DNA of 32,513 nucleotides. It comes from Bacteroidales bacterium (GTDB lineage Bacteria > Bacteroidota > Bacteroidia > Bacteroidales > P3). The notes beneath the pieces are model-generated. The model was not told where the DNA came from. It saw nothing but the letters and a program-made list of their open reading frames with translations, and did no database searches. Positions 31,204 through 32,513 of the stretch are shown here, piece by piece; positions within the stretch are counted from its first letter, which is position 1; each line of letters starts with the position of its first letter. The stretch spans positions 1 to 32,513 of the forward strand of contig JAGAYN010000029.1 in the NCBI GenBank assembly GCA_017940465.1. Reading direction: 5' to 3'. The position numbers and the translations under genes were made by a program.

Positions 31204-31301
31204 ACTCGGACCTGTGTCGGACCCCACTCGGACCCTTGTCGGAGAAACTCGGAGTTGACTCGGAGTTGACACGGAGTTGTCTCGGAGTTGATACGGAGGA
31301 G
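31204..31301. repeat. 11-bp tandem array, copy C (full-length)
   Basis: ACTCGGACCTG, TGTCGGACCCC, ACTCGGACCCT, a 10-nt TGTCGGAGAA, then ACTCGGAGTTG twice, ACACGGAGTTG, TCTCGGAGTTG and ATACGGAGGAG. The order is the same as in copy B. Unlike A and B it lies between divergent promoters, not after a gene end. Confidence 0.88.
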
Positions 31302-31336
31302 GGATGAAAAAAATCTCCACCATTCCGGAAAATTTG

Positions 31337-31344
31337 TATATTTG
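31337..31344 (+). promoter_or_regulatory. -7 promoter element TATATTTG for the right-edge gene
   Basis: A full match to TAnnTTTG followed by GCAGG, 51 nt before the ATG at 31396. It is identical in its 8-mer to the MORN_2 lipoprotein promoter. No -33 TTTG at the usual spacing. Confidence 0.6.
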
Positions 31345-31395
31345 CAGGTGTGGACTATATGTTATAGAACGCACAACAACCTAAAAACCAAATAT

Positions 31396-32513
31396 ATGAA
31401 AAACACATTCACCATCCGTTCCCGGCCTGTTTGCCGCAAGGCGACCCTCCTGTTGCCGTTGCTTGCCCTCCTGCTGCCCTCCGTCCAGACCCATGGACAG
31501 AATATTTTTTACGACCTGTCGGCTTACTCCTCGGAGAAACCTTCTATCAAGAATTACAAGCCGGATGTGGACATCAAGTATGAACGGTACTATTCCGGGG
31601 CTCCCAGTACTTTCGATTATATAGACAGGGCCAACAATGTAACCTATTCCTTTTCCCTGCCGGATGCATTCCTACGCCCCGTCAGTGATTATGAGATTCA
31701 CAAGGGCAAAGTCTATTTTTGCGGCTCCAGTCATATTGCTGTCAATAGATCTACGGCTCTCTTTGGCTGGTTCGACATCGACAGTGTCTATTTCCATAAC
31801 GGCGATGTGCACATTTTTGAGTTACCTGTTTCCGTAGACTTCGTGGACCTAAATCAGTATGATGCCAATATATCTGTCTTTAGGAAACTGTCTGTCGTTG
31901 AAGGCAACGGGGTCGTCCATCTTGCCATGACGGGTGACGGGTCTCACAATCATCAATTATACGGTGTGATTGCCAATGCCTATGGTGCGCCAGGGTCAGG
32001 GGCATGGACCGTGGGTCTTTCCATGGATTTTTCGGGAACCGTTACGTTTGAGGACATTGCCATCACGTATGGCTATGTGGTGGCACTGGCGCGAAACAAT
32101 TCCAACGAGCATTGCATCCTGGAATACCCTCACCCGTCTCTGGTTCCACCGGGAGAAGGTTTCTTGGGTGTCCCATCGGCATTACCCATTTCCACACCCA
32201 TGTATATCACCCCGCAAAGCATTTTCACAGCCACTCCCTACGCAATGTTCATGACAGGACTTGACCATGGGAACACTGATGCGTTTGTAACAGTCTGTTC
32301 AGATGGATATGACGAGCGTCTTGTTTCCTTCTATCAGAACCCGGGTTATTGCAATCGTCGACTGAAATATGGCACCCCAAGACCATCGCGTATAGAAGAA
32401 ATCAGTTATTCTGACAGGCACAAGACGCTTTGTATGGTTTCCGGGGATGAAGTGAGTGTCATTTACCGTATGACAGATCCATACTCCGAGGTGTATCGCG
32501 TGCACACAGGACC
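31396..32513 (+). CDS. large secreted protein of unknown function, cut by the right edge
   Basis: An uninterrupted frame from ATG at 31396 to the end of the window gives at least 372 residues. A long signal peptide (basic MKNTFTIRSRPVCRKA, then TLLLPLLALLLPSVQTHGQ) precedes NIFYDLSAYSSEKP. The mature part is rich in aromatic and beta-forming residues (VHIFELPVSVDFVDLNQYD, VVHLAMTGDGSHNHQLYGV, AWTVGLSMDFSGTVTFEDI, ISYSDRHKTLCMVSG), resembling a beta-sandwich or propeller surface protein. I recognise no family. A T9SS sorting domain could lie beyond the edge. Its base composition and codon use are clearly less G+C rich than the genes to its left, a sign of recent acquisition or different selection. 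Confidence 0.85.
   Translation, partial: MKNTFTIRSRPVCRKATLLLPLLALLLPSVQTHGQNIFYDLSAYSSEKPSIKNYKPDVDIKYERYYSGAPSTFDYIDRANNVTYSFSLPDAFLRPVSDYEIHKGKVYFCGSSHIAVNRSTALFGWFDIDSVYFHNGDVHIFELPVSVDFVDLNQYDANISVFRKLSVVEGNGVVHLAMTGDGSHNHQLYGVIANAYGAPGSGAWTVGLSMDFSGTVTFEDIAITYGYVVALARNNSNEHCILEYPHPSLVPPGEGFLGVPSALPISTPMYITPQSIFTATPYAMFMTGLDHGNTDAFVTVCSDGYDERLVSFYQNPGYCNRRLKYGTPRPSRIEEISYSDRHKTLCMVSGDEVSVIYRMTDPYSEVYRVHTG

Larger units (their letters stand above)
31082..31395. other. intergenic region between divergent topA and secreted-protein genes
   Basis: This 314-bp gap holds an A+T-rich stretch (about 31134-31185) that may contain the topA promoter, the 11-bp array copy C (31204-31301), and a TATATTTG promoter element for the plus-strand gene. 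I see no ORF with coding character and no RNA gene. Confidence 0.7.

Overview
The window looks like a chromosomal piece of a G+C-rich, probably uncultivated member of the Bacteroidales (Bacteroidota). The evidence is a type IX secretion (T9SS) type A sorting domain, a GldH-like gliding/T9SS lipoprotein, MORN_2 and META-type lipoproteins, a DUF5684-fused signal peptidase I, a TopA with C-terminal repeats, and several promoters with the Bacteroidota -7 element TAnnTTTG. I see no tRNA, rRNA, CRISPR array, insertion sequence or prophage. I cannot name the species from sequence alone.

Layout, left to right. (1) 1-1991: a possible divergent gene leaves the left edge. It is followed by a small lipoprotein gene and a tightly overlapped ECF sigma / membrane anti-sigma candidate / small secreted protein triad. 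(2) 1994-3950, minus: a MORN_2 lipoprotein and the CCA-adding enzyme. (3) 4039-8608, minus: a five-gene surface cluster in transcription order: T9SS-sorted protein, large Cthe_2159-type beta-helix protein, small secreted protein, VTC-type polyphosphate polymerase domain protein, and DUF4956 membrane protein. (4) 8836-10858, minus: META lipoprotein, Nudix hydrolase, DprA. (5) 10939-18652, plus: glycosyltransferase, signal peptidase I, ParC, second glycosyltransferase, HflX. (6) 18661-21964, minus: aspartate-semialdehyde dehydrogenase, GldH, UvrC. (7) 22234-31081, minus: a long probable operon TopA, GT2/sugar-transferase fusion, outer-membrane barrel, CoaD, RecG, truncated GNAT, MltG. (8) 31396 to the right edge, plus: a large secreted protein, lower in G+C than the rest, cut by the window.

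Many adjacent genes overlap by 4 nt (ATGA or GTGA), which indicates translational coupling. Most of the content is housekeeping (DNA topology and repair, tRNA maturation, CoA, lysine/threonine precursors, envelope). Two things stand out. The first is the VTC/DUF4956/Cthe_2159 cluster, a recurrent but functionally obscure gene association, here led by a T9SS cargo. The second is a family of intergenic tandem arrays built on 10-11 bp (one helical turn) units, each unit carrying a small dyad. Three dispersed copies of one array (unit ACTCGGAGTTG) sit at operon boundaries, and a different 11-bp array precedes parC.
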